From positions 26,882 through 90,881 of the forward strand of contig CALUOP010000009.1 of assembly GCA_944322305.1 (NCBI GenBank): a DNA stretch of 64,000 nucleotides. Direction: 5' to 3'. The translations under genes and the position numbers were made by a program. Shown here piece by piece: positions 52,923-61,073 of this stretch; positions within the stretch are counted from its first letter, which is position 1, and each line of letters begins with the position of its first letter. A model generated the notes under the pieces. It searched no databases and was not told where the DNA came from. It saw only the letters and a list, made by a program, of their open reading frames with translations. The DNA comes from an uncultured Coriobacteriaceae bacterium. Its GTDB lineage: Bacteria; Actinomycetota; Coriobacteriia; Coriobacteriales; Coriobacteriaceae.

Positions 52923-53513
52923 TTATCCCCACGCTTCGTCCATAGGCGAGAAGCGCCCCGGCCCGCCCGAGCCATCCTGGACGGCGACGCCCAGGCGCAC
53001 GGCGTAGAGCTCCTTGTACACGGCGCCCTCCGGCGTGAGGGTGCTTTTGAAAAGCGCCGCCGTGTCAGCGCGCTCCGCCGGCGGAAACGGCAGGTCGGCC
53101 AGGTCGACGCCCCTCAGGCGGGCCCTTCTCGCCAGCGTGATGTGCGCCCGGAAGGGTTTGCCGTCGTACGCCAGGCCGCGGGCGCCCAGCTCGGCGCGCA
53201 CGCGCGCAGCCAGGTCCTCGAGCTCGGGCGCGGGCGCCACGTCCAGAAAGAGCGTGTCGTCGCGCCCGCGCTTGAAGCGGCCCAGCCCCTGGCAGCGCAG
53301 CTCAACGGGCTCCGCGCCCGCACAGGCAGCGTCGAGCGCGTCCATGGCGCGGCGCGCCCCGGCCTCGTCGACCTCGCCCAAGAAGGCCAGCGTCACGTGG
53401 TAGGTGGCGCGTGCCATGAAGCGCCCGTCAACGCGCGCGGACAGCGTCCGCGCCAACGCGGCGAGGTCGTCCTTGTACCCCTCGCCGAGCTTTAACGCGA
53501 TAAACGCCCGCAT
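52923..53513 (-). CDS. thpR: RNA 2',3'-cyclic phosphodiesterase (2H family)
   Basis: The 196-residue protein has both 2H phosphoesterase motifs, YHVTLAFLGEVDE and AHITLARRA, and the family opening MRAFIALKLGEGYKDDLAAL. It opens RNA 2',3'-cyclic phosphates. GAGGGG precedes the ATG. It lies 38 bp downstream of the deformylase-like gene on the same strand, so the two may be co-transcribed. Confidence 0.88.
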   Translation of the reverse strand: MRAFIALKLGEGYKDDLAALARTLSARVDGRFMARATYHVTLAFLGEVDEAGARRAMDALDAACAGAEPVELRCQGLGRFKRGRDDTLFLDVAPAPELEDLAARVRAELGARGLAYDGKPFRAHITLARRARLRGVDLADLPFPPAERADTAALFKSTLTPEGAVYKELYAVRLGVAVQDGSGGPGRFSPMDEAWG

Positions 53514-53551
53514 GGGCAACCCCCTCGCCACGTCGGTCGGGCGCGCGGCAG

Positions 53552-53968
53552 CTACACCAGCTTGCCGGCGCAGTGGTCGATGGCGTGCTGCACGATCTCG
53601 GCCGTCCAGCCGGTGAGCTTCTTGGTGCGGCTCACGAGCTTGCCGTCAACCAGCGCGTCGAACTTCACGCGGATGAGCTGGAAGCGCTTGACCTCGCTCG
53701 GCTCGTCAAGCGAAAGGCAGCCCTCCGTGGCCATAAACGGCGCCATGGCCGCGGTGATCTTGGGGTTGAACATCACCAGCGTGCGGTCGCCTTCCTCGTA
53801 GGCGATAACCGCCTTGGTTGAGCCGATCTGGTTGGCCGCCAGGCACGCGCACCCCTCGAGCGACGCCATGGTGTCGCGCAGGTCCTCGGCCACCTGCGCG
53901 TCCTCGGCGCTGGCCGGCTCGGCGGGTTTGCTCAAAAACTCCTGATCCTTCACGATCTCCTTGATCAT
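53552..53968 (-). CDS. peptide deformylase-like protein with Glu-to-Ala change in the metal motif
   Basis: The 138-residue protein has the three deformylase boxes: CACLAANQIG (box 1, usually GxGxAAxQ), EGCLSLDEP (box 2, with the metal Cys) and VQHAIDHCAG (box 3, usually QHExDH). The catalytic Glu of box 3 is Ala (codon GCC), while the Cys and both His metal ligands remain. Box 3 also normally has Leu or Glu where CA stands. The length matches the short second deformylase of low-GC Gram-positives. It may bind metal without normal activity. The Shine-Dalgarno is weak. Confidence 0.8.
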   Translation of the reverse strand: MIKEIVKDQEFLSKPAEPASAEDAQVAEDLRDTMASLEGCACLAANQIGSTKAVIAYEEGDRTLVMFNPKITAAMAPFMATEGCLSLDEPSEVKRFQLIRVKFDALVDGKLVSRTKKLTGWTAEIVQHAIDHCAGKLV

Positions 53969-54047
53969 GGTGAAACTCGTTTCTCGCTCGCGTACACAAC
54001 ACCGCGCCCCGGGCGGGGCGCGTCAGTCCATCTTAGCAAATGCGCCC

Positions 54048-55727
54048 TCAGTCGCGCGTGAGCTTGCGGTGGATGCGGTGCGGGCGGGCGGCCTCCTCGC
54101 CCAGGCGCTCGACGCGGTTCTTCTGGTACGCCTCGAACGTACCCTCGAACCAGTACCAGGCGCCGGGGTTCTCGTCTGTCCCCTCCCATGCCAGCATGTG
54201 CGTGGCGATACGGTCCAGGAACCAGCGGTCGTGGCTCACCACCACGGCGCAGCCCGGGAACTCCAGGAGGGCGTTCTCCAGGCTCTCCAGGGTCTCGACG
54301 TCCAGGTCGTTGGTGGGCTCGTCCAGAAGCAGCAGGTTGCCGCCCTGCTTCAGGGTGAGCGCCAGGTTGAGTCGGTTGCGCTCGCCGCCCGAGAGCACGC
54401 CGGCCTTCTTCTGCTGGTCCGACCCCTTGAAGCCGAAGCTCGCCACGTAGGCGCGGCTGGGGATCTCCTGCTCGCCCACGCGGATGAAGTCGTTGCCATC
54501 CGACACGACCTCCCACACGTTCTTGTCGGGGTCGATGCCGGCGCGCGTCTGGTCCACGTAGGAGATCTTCACGCTCTCGCCCACCGAAAGCTCGCCGCCG
54601 TCCAGCGGCTCGAGGCCCACGATGGTCTTGAAGAGGGTGGTTTTGCCCACGCCGTTGGGACCGATCACGCCCACGATGCCGTTGCGCGGCAAGGTGAAGC
54701 TGAGATCGTCGATAAGCACGCGGTCGCCGAACGCCTTGTGCAGGTGCTCCGCCTCGATGACCTTGGCGCCCAGGCGCGGGCCCACGGGAATGCGGATATC
54801 GGTGTAGTCCACCTTGGCAAACTGGCGCGCCTCGGCCTCCATCTGCTCGTAGCGCTCCAGACGGGCCTTGTTCTTTGCCTGGCGGGCCTTAGGCGAGGAG
54901 CGCACCCACTCGAGCTCGGACTTGATGCGCTTGGCCAGGCGCGCCTCGCGCTGGCCCTGGCGCTCCAGGCGCGCGGCCTTGGTCTCGAGGTACGTGGAGT
55001 AGTTGCCCTTGTACGGGAAGAGCTGGCCGCGGTCCACCTCGCAGATCCACTCGGCGACGTTGTCCAGGAAGTAGCGGTCGTGCGTGACGGCGAGCACCGC
55101 GCCCTCGTAGCGGGTCAGGAACTGCTCGAGCCACAGGACCGACTCGGCGTCCAGGTGGTTGGTGGGCTCGTCAAGAAGCAGCAGGTCGGGCGCCTCGAGC
55201 AGCAGCTTGCACAGGGCCACGCGACGGCGCTCGCCGCCCGAGAGCACCTTCACGGGCGTGTCCGGGTCAGGGCACTGCAGCGCGTCCATGGCCTGGGAGA
55301 GCTGGCTGTCCAGGTCCCAGCCGTTGGCGGTGTCGATCTCGTCCTGCAGCCGGCCCATCTCCTCCATGAGCGCGTCGAAGTCGGCGTCGGGGTTGGCCAT
55401 CTCGGCCGAGACCTCGTTGAAGCGGTCGATCTTGGCCAGCACGTCGCCGAAGGCCTGGCGCACGTTCTCGATCACGGTCTTGTCGTCGTCAAGCGGCGGC
55501 TCCTGCTGCAGGATCCCCACGGTGTAGCCGGGCGTGAGGCGCGCCTCGCCGTTGTCGACCTCCTCCAGGCCGGCCATGATCTTGAGCAGCGTGGACTTGC
55601 CCATGCCGTTGGGGCCCACCACGCCGATCTTGGCACCCGGGTAAAAGCTCAGCGACACGTCGTCGAGGATGACCTTGTCGCCGTGCGCCTTGCGCGCCTG
55701 GTACATCTGGAAAATGAACTCTGCCAT
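54048..55727 (-). CDS. ettA: energy-dependent translational throttle protein EttA (ABC-F ATPase)
   Basis: The 559-residue protein has two ABC domains, with Walker A GPNGMGKST and GPNGVGKTT, signatures LSGGERRRVALCK and LSGGERNRLNLAL, and Walker B LLLLDEPTNHLDAES and LLLLDEPTNDLDVET. The linker PYKGNYSTYLETKAARLERQ is typical of EttA. It binds the ribosomal E site and gates elongation in response to ATP/ADP. AAAGGAGAGG precedes the ATG. Confidence 0.95.
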   Translation of the reverse strand: MAEFIFQMYQARKAHGDKVILDDVSLSFYPGAKIGVVGPNGMGKSTLLKIMAGLEEVDNGEARLTPGYTVGILQQEPPLDDDKTVIENVRQAFGDVLAKIDRFNEVSAEMANPDADFDALMEEMGRLQDEIDTANGWDLDSQLSQAMDALQCPDPDTPVKVLSGGERRRVALCKLLLEAPDLLLLDEPTNHLDAESVLWLEQFLTRYEGAVLAVTHDRYFLDNVAEWICEVDRGQLFPYKGNYSTYLETKAARLERQGQREARLAKRIKSELEWVRSSPKARQAKNKARLERYEQMEAEARQFAKVDYTDIRIPVGPRLGAKVIEAEHLHKAFGDRVLIDDLSFTLPRNGIVGVIGPNGVGKTTLFKTIVGLEPLDGGELSVGESVKISYVDQTRAGIDPDKNVWEVVSDGNDFIRVGEQEIPSRAYVASFGFKGSDQQKKAGVLSGGERNRLNLALTLKQGGNLLLLDEPTNDLDVETLESLENALLEFPGCAVVVSHDRWFLDRIATHMLAWEGTDENPGAWYWFEGTFEAYQKNRVERLGEEAARPHRIHRKLTRD

Positions 55728-55987
55728 GCGCCTCTCCTTTGTCGGGGCGGATGCGGCAGGCCGGCGGCGCCTCGAAGAGCGCCGCGCGCCTGCCGGCGGT
55801 GCGTTTGCGTGACTCTGCTATTCTCGCACGTCCGCGGCGCAAACGCCCGGGCTGCACGACTTCCCTACAGGTTGGCCGCGACGCGGCGTGGCCGGCCCGG
55901 ATCTTCTCGCACGGGTATACTTTTCCCGAGCAAGCAAACCGCCGCGGGCCTACGCGCCTGCGGCCAGCACCACCGCAGAAGGGCCCC

Positions 55988-57499
55988 ATGAACGAGAAGC
56001 ACACGCCGGCGAGCGCCGCGCCCGAGGTAAGCATCATCGTGCCGGTGTACAACGCCGCAAAGAGCCTGCGCCGCTGCATCGAGAGCATCCTTGCGCAGGA
56101 GTACCGCGCAATCGAGCTCATTTTGGTTGACGACGGCTCCACCGACAACAGCCCCGCCATCTGCGACGAATACGCTACAGCCGACCCGCGCGTCCGCGTG
56201 ATCCACCAGCAAAACGCCGGCGTCTCGACCGCCCGCAACCGCGGGCTCGACACCGCGCGGGGAACCTGGGTGCAGTTCGCCGACGCCGACGACTGGCTGG
56301 CTCCCGACGCCACCAAGCTCATGGTCCGCGCCGCGACCGAGCACGGCTGCGACATGGTCATCGCCGACTACTACCGCGTGGTGGGCACGCGCGTGGCACG
56401 CAAAGGCGACATCGACCTCGACCGGCCCATCACCCCGGCCGAGTACGCCGACTGCATGATCGAGAACCCCGCCGACTACTATTACGGCTCGCTGTGGAAC
56501 AAGCTCTTCTCGCGCGCAATCATAGAGGAGCACCACCTGCGCATGGATCCCGCGCTCAGCTGGTGCGAGGACTTCATCTTCGTGCTCGAGTACGCGGCGC
56601 GCGTCACCTCCGTCTACCCGCTGCCCGTGCCGGTGTACTACTACGTGAAGACCAAGGGCTCGTTGGTGGAGCAGAGCCTGAGCATGGCTGGCGTGGTGCA
56701 CATGAAGCTCGGCGTGATCGAGTACTACGACGACTTCTTCCGCCGCGTCTACGACGAGCGCGAGTACACGCGGCGCCACGGCGAGATCCGCCGCTTCCTC
56801 GTTGCCTACGCGCACGACGACGGCGCCTTCCCCGCCGCGCCCAGCACCAAGAAGCTCGGCCGCGAGCGCGTGCGCGCCTACCTCACGCCCGGCACCGAGC
56901 GCAACCCCTGGGCCGGGGCCTACTTTGCGCGCAAGCTGCAGGACCGCGCGCTGGAGGCGGTGGCCGACCGCTTTGACCTGGAGCTCAAGGACGTGCAGGT
57001 CATGGCGTACGTGCACCACGCCGGCGGCGCAGCGGGCTTTGCCGAGACGGCCGACTTCACCGACGTCTCCACGGTGGCGCTGGGCTCGGTGCTCTCCAAG
57101 CTCACGGGCCGCGGACTCGTGCGCGCCAACGCCAGCGGCGCGGTCTTTCTGAAGCGCTTGGCGGCCGACCGCGAGAAGCAGGGCACCCTCACCGCCGCGC
57201 TCACCGCCCTGAGCGAGAAGCTCGACGAGACGGAAGACGACGCCGGCATGGACGCCGGGGCAGACGCCGGAGCCGCAGCCGCGGCGGGCGCCCGGCGCAC
57301 CCCCGACGACGGCGCGATCCCCTCGCTGGTGCGCATCCGCCTGACCGAGAAGGCCAAGCCTGTTGAGCAGGCCATCGAGCGCGCCGAGGAGGACGCGCGG
57401 ACCCAGTGCCTGGAGGGGCTCGAACCCGCCGAGCAGGCGCAGCTCGCCGAGCTTCTCGCCCGCGTCACCACCAACGCCAAAGCCCCGTTCAGCAGGTAG
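55988..57499 (+). CDS. family 2 glycosyltransferase fused to a MarR-like winged-helix domain
   Basis: The 503-residue protein begins with a GT-A domain: VSIIVPVYNAAKSLRRCIES, LILVDDGSTDNSPAICDEYA, NAGVSTARNRGLD and FADADDW with the DxD metal site, followed by an acceptor region to about residue 310. The C-terminal portion changes character: LQDRALEAVADRFDLELKDV, then VLSKLTGRGLVRANASGAVF and RIRLTEKAKPVEQAIERAEE. This follows the order of a MarR regulator (helices, wing, 'LTxKG' and dimer helix). No membrane segment is seen. Such a fusion would tie sugar transfer to DNA binding or use the winged helix as a protein-contact module. AAGGG precedes the ATG. Confidence 0.82.
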   Translation: MNEKHTPASAAPEVSIIVPVYNAAKSLRRCIESILAQEYRAIELILVDDGSTDNSPAICDEYATADPRVRVIHQQNAGVSTARNRGLDTARGTWVQFADADDWLAPDATKLMVRAATEHGCDMVIADYYRVVGTRVARKGDIDLDRPITPAEYADCMIENPADYYYGSLWNKLFSRAIIEEHHLRMDPALSWCEDFIFVLEYAARVTSVYPLPVPVYYYVKTKGSLVEQSLSMAGVVHMKLGVIEYYDDFFRRVYDEREYTRRHGEIRRFLVAYAHDDGAFPAAPSTKKLGRERVRAYLTPGTERNPWAGAYFARKLQDRALEAVADRFDLELKDVQVMAYVHHAGGAAGFAETADFTDVSTVALGSVLSKLTGRGLVRANASGAVFLKRLAADREKQGTLTAALTALSEKLDETEDDAGMDAGADAGAAAAAGARRTPDDGAIPSLVRIRLTEKAKPVEQAIERAEEDARTQCLEGLEPAEQAQLAELLARVTTNAKAPFSR

Positions 57500-57563
57500 G
57501 GCCTGCCTGGAGGTCGGGGCAGCGCGCTTGCCTGCGGCAGGACCCGCAGCGGCTGCCGCGCCC

Positions 57564-58562
57564 TCAGTCGCGTAGCGGAGTGCCGAGGAACTCCTCGCCA
57601 AAGGGAACGGCGTCGCTGAAGATGCAGGGGCTGTCGGTGGCTATGAGCAGGTAGTTGTCCTCGCCGCCGAAGCGCTCGTCCGAGCAGGGGATCACGTGCA
57701 CGTGCGCGAAAACCTCCTGGGCGGAAGCTGCCGCGTCGCGCAGGAACCCGAGGTCGGCGCCCTCGTCGCGCGAGACGATGTTCGCCGCGTACAGCCCTCC
57801 CGGCGCCAAGCACGCGCGCGCCGCCTGAAGCGCCTCAACGGTGGCCAAGGCGCGCACCGGCTCTGCGCCGGAAAACGTGTCGTTCACCACGGCGTCGTAG
57901 CAGTCAGGCCCGCAGGCGCCGGTGTCGCGCCCACCTGCGTCGCACCCGCCCGCGCTCCCCCGCCGCGCCGCGCCGCCGGCCGCGCAGTTCTTCTTGGCAA
58001 GAACGTCGAGAAACGCGCGCCCGTCCGCCGTCACCAGGTTGAGGCGGCGCCGCGGCAAGCGCTTCTCGCCCGCGGGCGCTGCCGCACCGCGGGACGCAGC
58101 GGCACCCCCGGCAGCGTCGCCGCCGGGCACCGCCCCCGCACCGTCCGCACCGTTCACCTGCGCCTCGAGCTCATCCAAAAAGAAAAACTCCCGCGCCGCC
58201 GCCACGACGGCCGGGTCGACCTCCACCACGTCCATGGCAAGGTCGGGATAGGTGGTGAGGGCGTACTTGGGATAAGCGTAGCCCCCGCCACCCAGCAGCA
58301 GCACGCGCCGCAGCGCCGAACCGCCCGTGAGCGCAGCCTCGAGCAGATGGTCGAAGGCGCGGTAGTAGGCGAACACCGGCTCCATGCGGCGCTCGTCCAG
58401 GTAGGTGGCCGACTGCCACACGCCTCCCTGCTCGAGCACGCGCACCGGCGCGCCGTCCGTGCCCGCCACCGTGTATACGTGCGCCGCGCCCGCCATCGTG
58501 CGCACCGTGTGCCGGTCCTGCCGCCGCAGGCGCAGCAGGTCTGCTATCCGCGGAAAGCCCAT
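57564..58562 (-). CDS. spermidine synthase-like methyltransferase-fold protein
   Basis: The 332-residue protein has the spermidine-synthase fold: VLLLGGGGYAYPKYALTTYP (nucleotide-binding loop), MDVVEVDPAVVAAAREFF, RLNLVTADGRAFLDVL and DAVVNDTFSGAEPV. Polyamine synthases have a DxxxD catalytic pair at the last site; here it is NDTFSG, so it may be a related enzyme rather than SpeE. An Ala/Gly-rich insert of about 40 residues lies in the middle. AAGGAGG precedes the ATG. Confidence 0.78.
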   Translation of the reverse strand: MGFPRIADLLRLRRQDRHTVRTMAGAAHVYTVAGTDGAPVRVLEQGGVWQSATYLDERRMEPVFAYYRAFDHLLEAALTGGSALRRVLLLGGGGYAYPKYALTTYPDLAMDVVEVDPAVVAAAREFFFLDELEAQVNGADGAGAVPGGDAAGGAAASRGAAAPAGEKRLPRRRLNLVTADGRAFLDVLAKKNCAAGGAARRGSAGGCDAGGRDTGACGPDCYDAVVNDTFSGAEPVRALATVEALQAARACLAPGGLYAANIVSRDEGADLGFLRDAAASAQEVFAHVHVIPCSDERFGGEDNYLLIATDSPCIFSDAVPFGEEFLGTPLRD

Positions 58563-58616
58563 GGTTCCTCCTTGCCGCCTCGGCGCTGGGCGAGAAGCAC
58601 CCGCCCAGCCGTATCG

Positions 58617-60809
58617 CTACAGCTCCCGCTGCTGGTACAGCCCTGCGTCCGCAAAGCCCAGGCCGCGGTAGTAGTTGCGCGTGCCCACCGAGCTGATCAC
58701 GTTCACGCGCGCATACCCTGCCGCGCGGGCGACGGCGCAGGCGCGCTCGACCAGCCGGCGGCCGAGCCCCAGGTGCTGCACGCCGCTGCCCGTCTGGTTG
58801 AGGTGCGCCACCGCGCCGTACACGTGCACCTCGCGGATCATGGCCTCGTCCGGGCGCACGGGAAGGCCGAGACGGGCGAAAAGCGCGGCGGCGCCTTCGT
58901 CCGCACCGGCGTCGGCGCGCCCGCCCACCGCAGTTGCAACCACGCCCGGCGCAGGCGCCGCCGCAACGCCGGCCGCCCCAGCGCCGCCCGCAGCCGCCTC
59001 GGCGCTCGGCTCCCCCGCCGCGCCGTCCAAGGCCGCGCGCACGCGCTCGGCACGCGGCAGCGACAGCCGCAAGAACCCCGCGATGCGCCCCTCGTCCGTC
59101 ACCCACTGCAGGAAGTGCTCCGTGGACACGCTCGTCTCGTACACGCAGTCGTCAAGCGCCAGCGCGTCAACGTCCACCCGCTCGCGCACGATCTCGCGCG
59201 CGCGGATCTCCTGGACGCGCAGGGGCCGGGCGGGACCTGCGGCCCCTGCGGCGCGCTCCTGGCCCCCGGGCGCCAAGGCCGCGCCTGCGGCCGACGCGTC
59301 CGCCGCGGCACCCGTAGCAAGCCCGCCCTTCTTCTCCGGCACGGCAAGAGGGGGATCCGCCGCCGCGCCGCGCGCACCGTCCGGGCAAGCCACCGCGCCG
59401 CCTACTCCCCCCGCAGCCGCGAGCCCGGGACGCGCACCCAGCGCCGCAAGCCGCTGGTCGACCATCTGGCGCAGGTTGGTCTTCTTGTTGCCCGCCAGGA
59501 TGTCAGCCGACGATATGTCGCGGATCATGCGCGAGATGCGCACGTACGGCGGCGTGGCCAGCACGTCGGCAGCCAGCACGTCGAGCAGCTCGTCTTCGGT
59601 GTAGGGGCGCCAACGGCCCGCGTCGAACTCCCCCACGAGCCCCGTGCCGCCCACGAGGGCGCAGGGGTAGAGCTTGACCTCGTCGGGCAAAAAGGCCGGG
59701 TCGGTCACCAGGCGCGCGTAGTCGCGCTTGTCGCCCGCGGGCTCGGCGCCCAAGAGGTTCGCCATGAAGTGCGCGTGGATCTTGAACCCGAAGAGCCGCG
59801 CCAACGCGAAGGCGCGCGCCACCTCGGGCGCGCCGGCGCCGCGGCGGTTCAGCGCCACCAGGCGCGCGTCGAGCGTCTGCACGCCCATCTGCACCTTGGT
59901 GCACCCCAGGCGGCGGATGCCCGCGAGGTCGGCAGCCGTGACGCGGTCGGGGCGCGTCTCCACCACCAGGCCCACCACGCGGTGCCGCGCGTCCTCGTTT
60001 GCGCGCTGCGCCCGCGCGAGGTCCTCCCAGCTCGCGCGCTGCCAGGAGGCCGCCTGCCGCCAGGCGGGGCTCTTGTCGTACAGCGCGCGGCAGGCCTCGT
60101 TGTAGGTGAGCGCGCCCGCGTCCACGCGCGCCTGCACCGGCGCGGTTGCCCGGACCAGCCCCTCCTCGTCCGCAAGCACCCCGGCGGCGCGGTACCGCGC
60201 GCGGCGGGCCTCCACGCCCTCGGGGGCAAACGTCCCGTCCGCGCGCACGCCCTCGTTGAGCGCGCGGAACAGCTCGGTCACAAACCAGACGCGGTAGCTC
60301 TCCGGGTAGTCGCTCCACGTGCCGCCGAGCACGATAAGCTCCACCTTGTCGGTGGGGTGACCCATCTGCGCCAGCGCCTGCAGGCGCGTCGCCACCTGCA
60401 CGTACGGGTCGAAGCAGGCGCGCTCGGCGCGCTGGCAGGCGGGCTCGTCAGCCAGGTAGCTCTTGGGCATGCGCACGTCGTTGGGGCAGTACAGGCAGGC
60501 GCTCGAGCAGGGCCCGGGCTTGGTGATGACGGTAATGGTGGCCACGCCCGAGGCGGTGCGGCGCGGCTTCATGCGCAGGGCCGCAACCAGGCGGCGCTCA
60601 AGCGCCGGGTCTACCTCCCAGCGCTCCCAGCGCGCAGGGTCGTGCGCCTTCACGCCGAGGTAGTAGGGCAGCAGGGCCTTCTTGCTGAAGCGCGGCGCGC
60701 CGGGCGGCAGCAGCCGGTCGCGCGCGTGGAGGATGCCCTTCAGCGCCTTCTCGCCCAGCTCCCCGTGCGCGCGCAGATGCGCGAGTATGTCTGCGATAAT
60801 CTCGTCCAT
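58617..60809 (-). CDS. elp3: Elp3-type tRNA wobble-uridine radical SAM/GNAT enzyme
   Basis: The 730-residue protein has a radical SAM domain with the cluster motif CSSACLYCPND preceded by ITVITKPGP. A C-terminal GNAT domain, REVHVYGAVAHLNQTGSGVQ and VISSVGTRNYYRGLGFADAG, fits Elp3. Elp3 carboxymethylates U34 of tRNA using acetyl-CoA and SAM. Two Ala/Gly-rich inserts, about residues 450-520 and 590-660, enlarge it beyond the 530-560 residues of most Elp3 proteins. A -10-like TATACT lies only 8 nt before the ATG, so the mRNA may lack a leader. A Trm9-like gene is divergently placed 264 bp away. Confidence 0.88.
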   Translation of the reverse strand: MDEIIADILAHLRAHGELGEKALKGILHARDRLLPPGAPRFSKKALLPYYLGVKAHDPARWERWEVDPALERRLVAALRMKPRRTASGVATITVITKPGPCSSACLYCPNDVRMPKSYLADEPACQRAERACFDPYVQVATRLQALAQMGHPTDKVELIVLGGTWSDYPESYRVWFVTELFRALNEGVRADGTFAPEGVEARRARYRAAGVLADEEGLVRATAPVQARVDAGALTYNEACRALYDKSPAWRQAASWQRASWEDLARAQRANEDARHRVVGLVVETRPDRVTAADLAGIRRLGCTKVQMGVQTLDARLVALNRRGAGAPEVARAFALARLFGFKIHAHFMANLLGAEPAGDKRDYARLVTDPAFLPDEVKLYPCALVGGTGLVGEFDAGRWRPYTEDELLDVLAADVLATPPYVRISRMIRDISSADILAGNKKTNLRQMVDQRLAALGARPGLAAAGGVGGAVACPDGARGAAADPPLAVPEKKGGLATGAAADASAAGAALAPGGQERAAGAAGPARPLRVQEIRAREIVRERVDVDALALDDCVYETSVSTEHFLQWVTDEGRIAGFLRLSLPRAERVRAALDGAAGEPSAEAAAGGAGAAGVAAAPAPGVVATAVGGRADAGADEGAAALFARLGLPVRPDEAMIREVHVYGAVAHLNQTGSGVQHLGLGRRLVERACAVARAAGYARVNVISSVGTRNYYRGLGFADAGLYQQREL

Positions 60810-60817
60810 AGCATCTC

Positions 60818-60823
60818 AGTATA
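60818..60823 (-). promoter_or_regulatory. -10 element of elp3 (leaderless transcript likely)
   Basis: On the minus strand TATACT lies 8 nt before the elp3 ATG, so transcription would start at or next to the start codon. The flanks form a near-palindrome CTCAGTATACTTGAG. No convincing -35 and no Shine-Dalgarno are present. Confidence 0.5.
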
Positions 60824-60877
60824 CTTGAGCGCGCCGGCTGCGCGGCCGCCCAAGCGCGCAAGGGGCAACGGGCGCGC

Positions 60878-60942
60878 AAAGCATCGCACGGCTGACAAAA
60901 CCAGTCGGTTTCGCGGCGTTTTTGTCAGCTGTGCGATGCTTT
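60878..60942. repeat. dispersed palindrome family D copy 3
   Basis: AAAGCATCGCAC-RGCTGACAAAA and its complement form a stem of about 22 bp around a 19-nt centre. The arms match the two copies flanking the toxin-antitoxin locus, but the centre does not. It lies between the divergent elp3 and Trm9-like genes. Confidence 0.8.
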
Positions 60943-61073
60943 CTCCCGCGCTAGGGAGAGGAGGCGCGCGGTGCCGCGGCCTTCCCACCCGGCGCCCGCC
61001 CTCTATACTGTTGCCGGGACGCACCCCGCCGGGCAACCGCCCGCGCGGCCGACCCGCTGTCGAAGGAAGCCCC

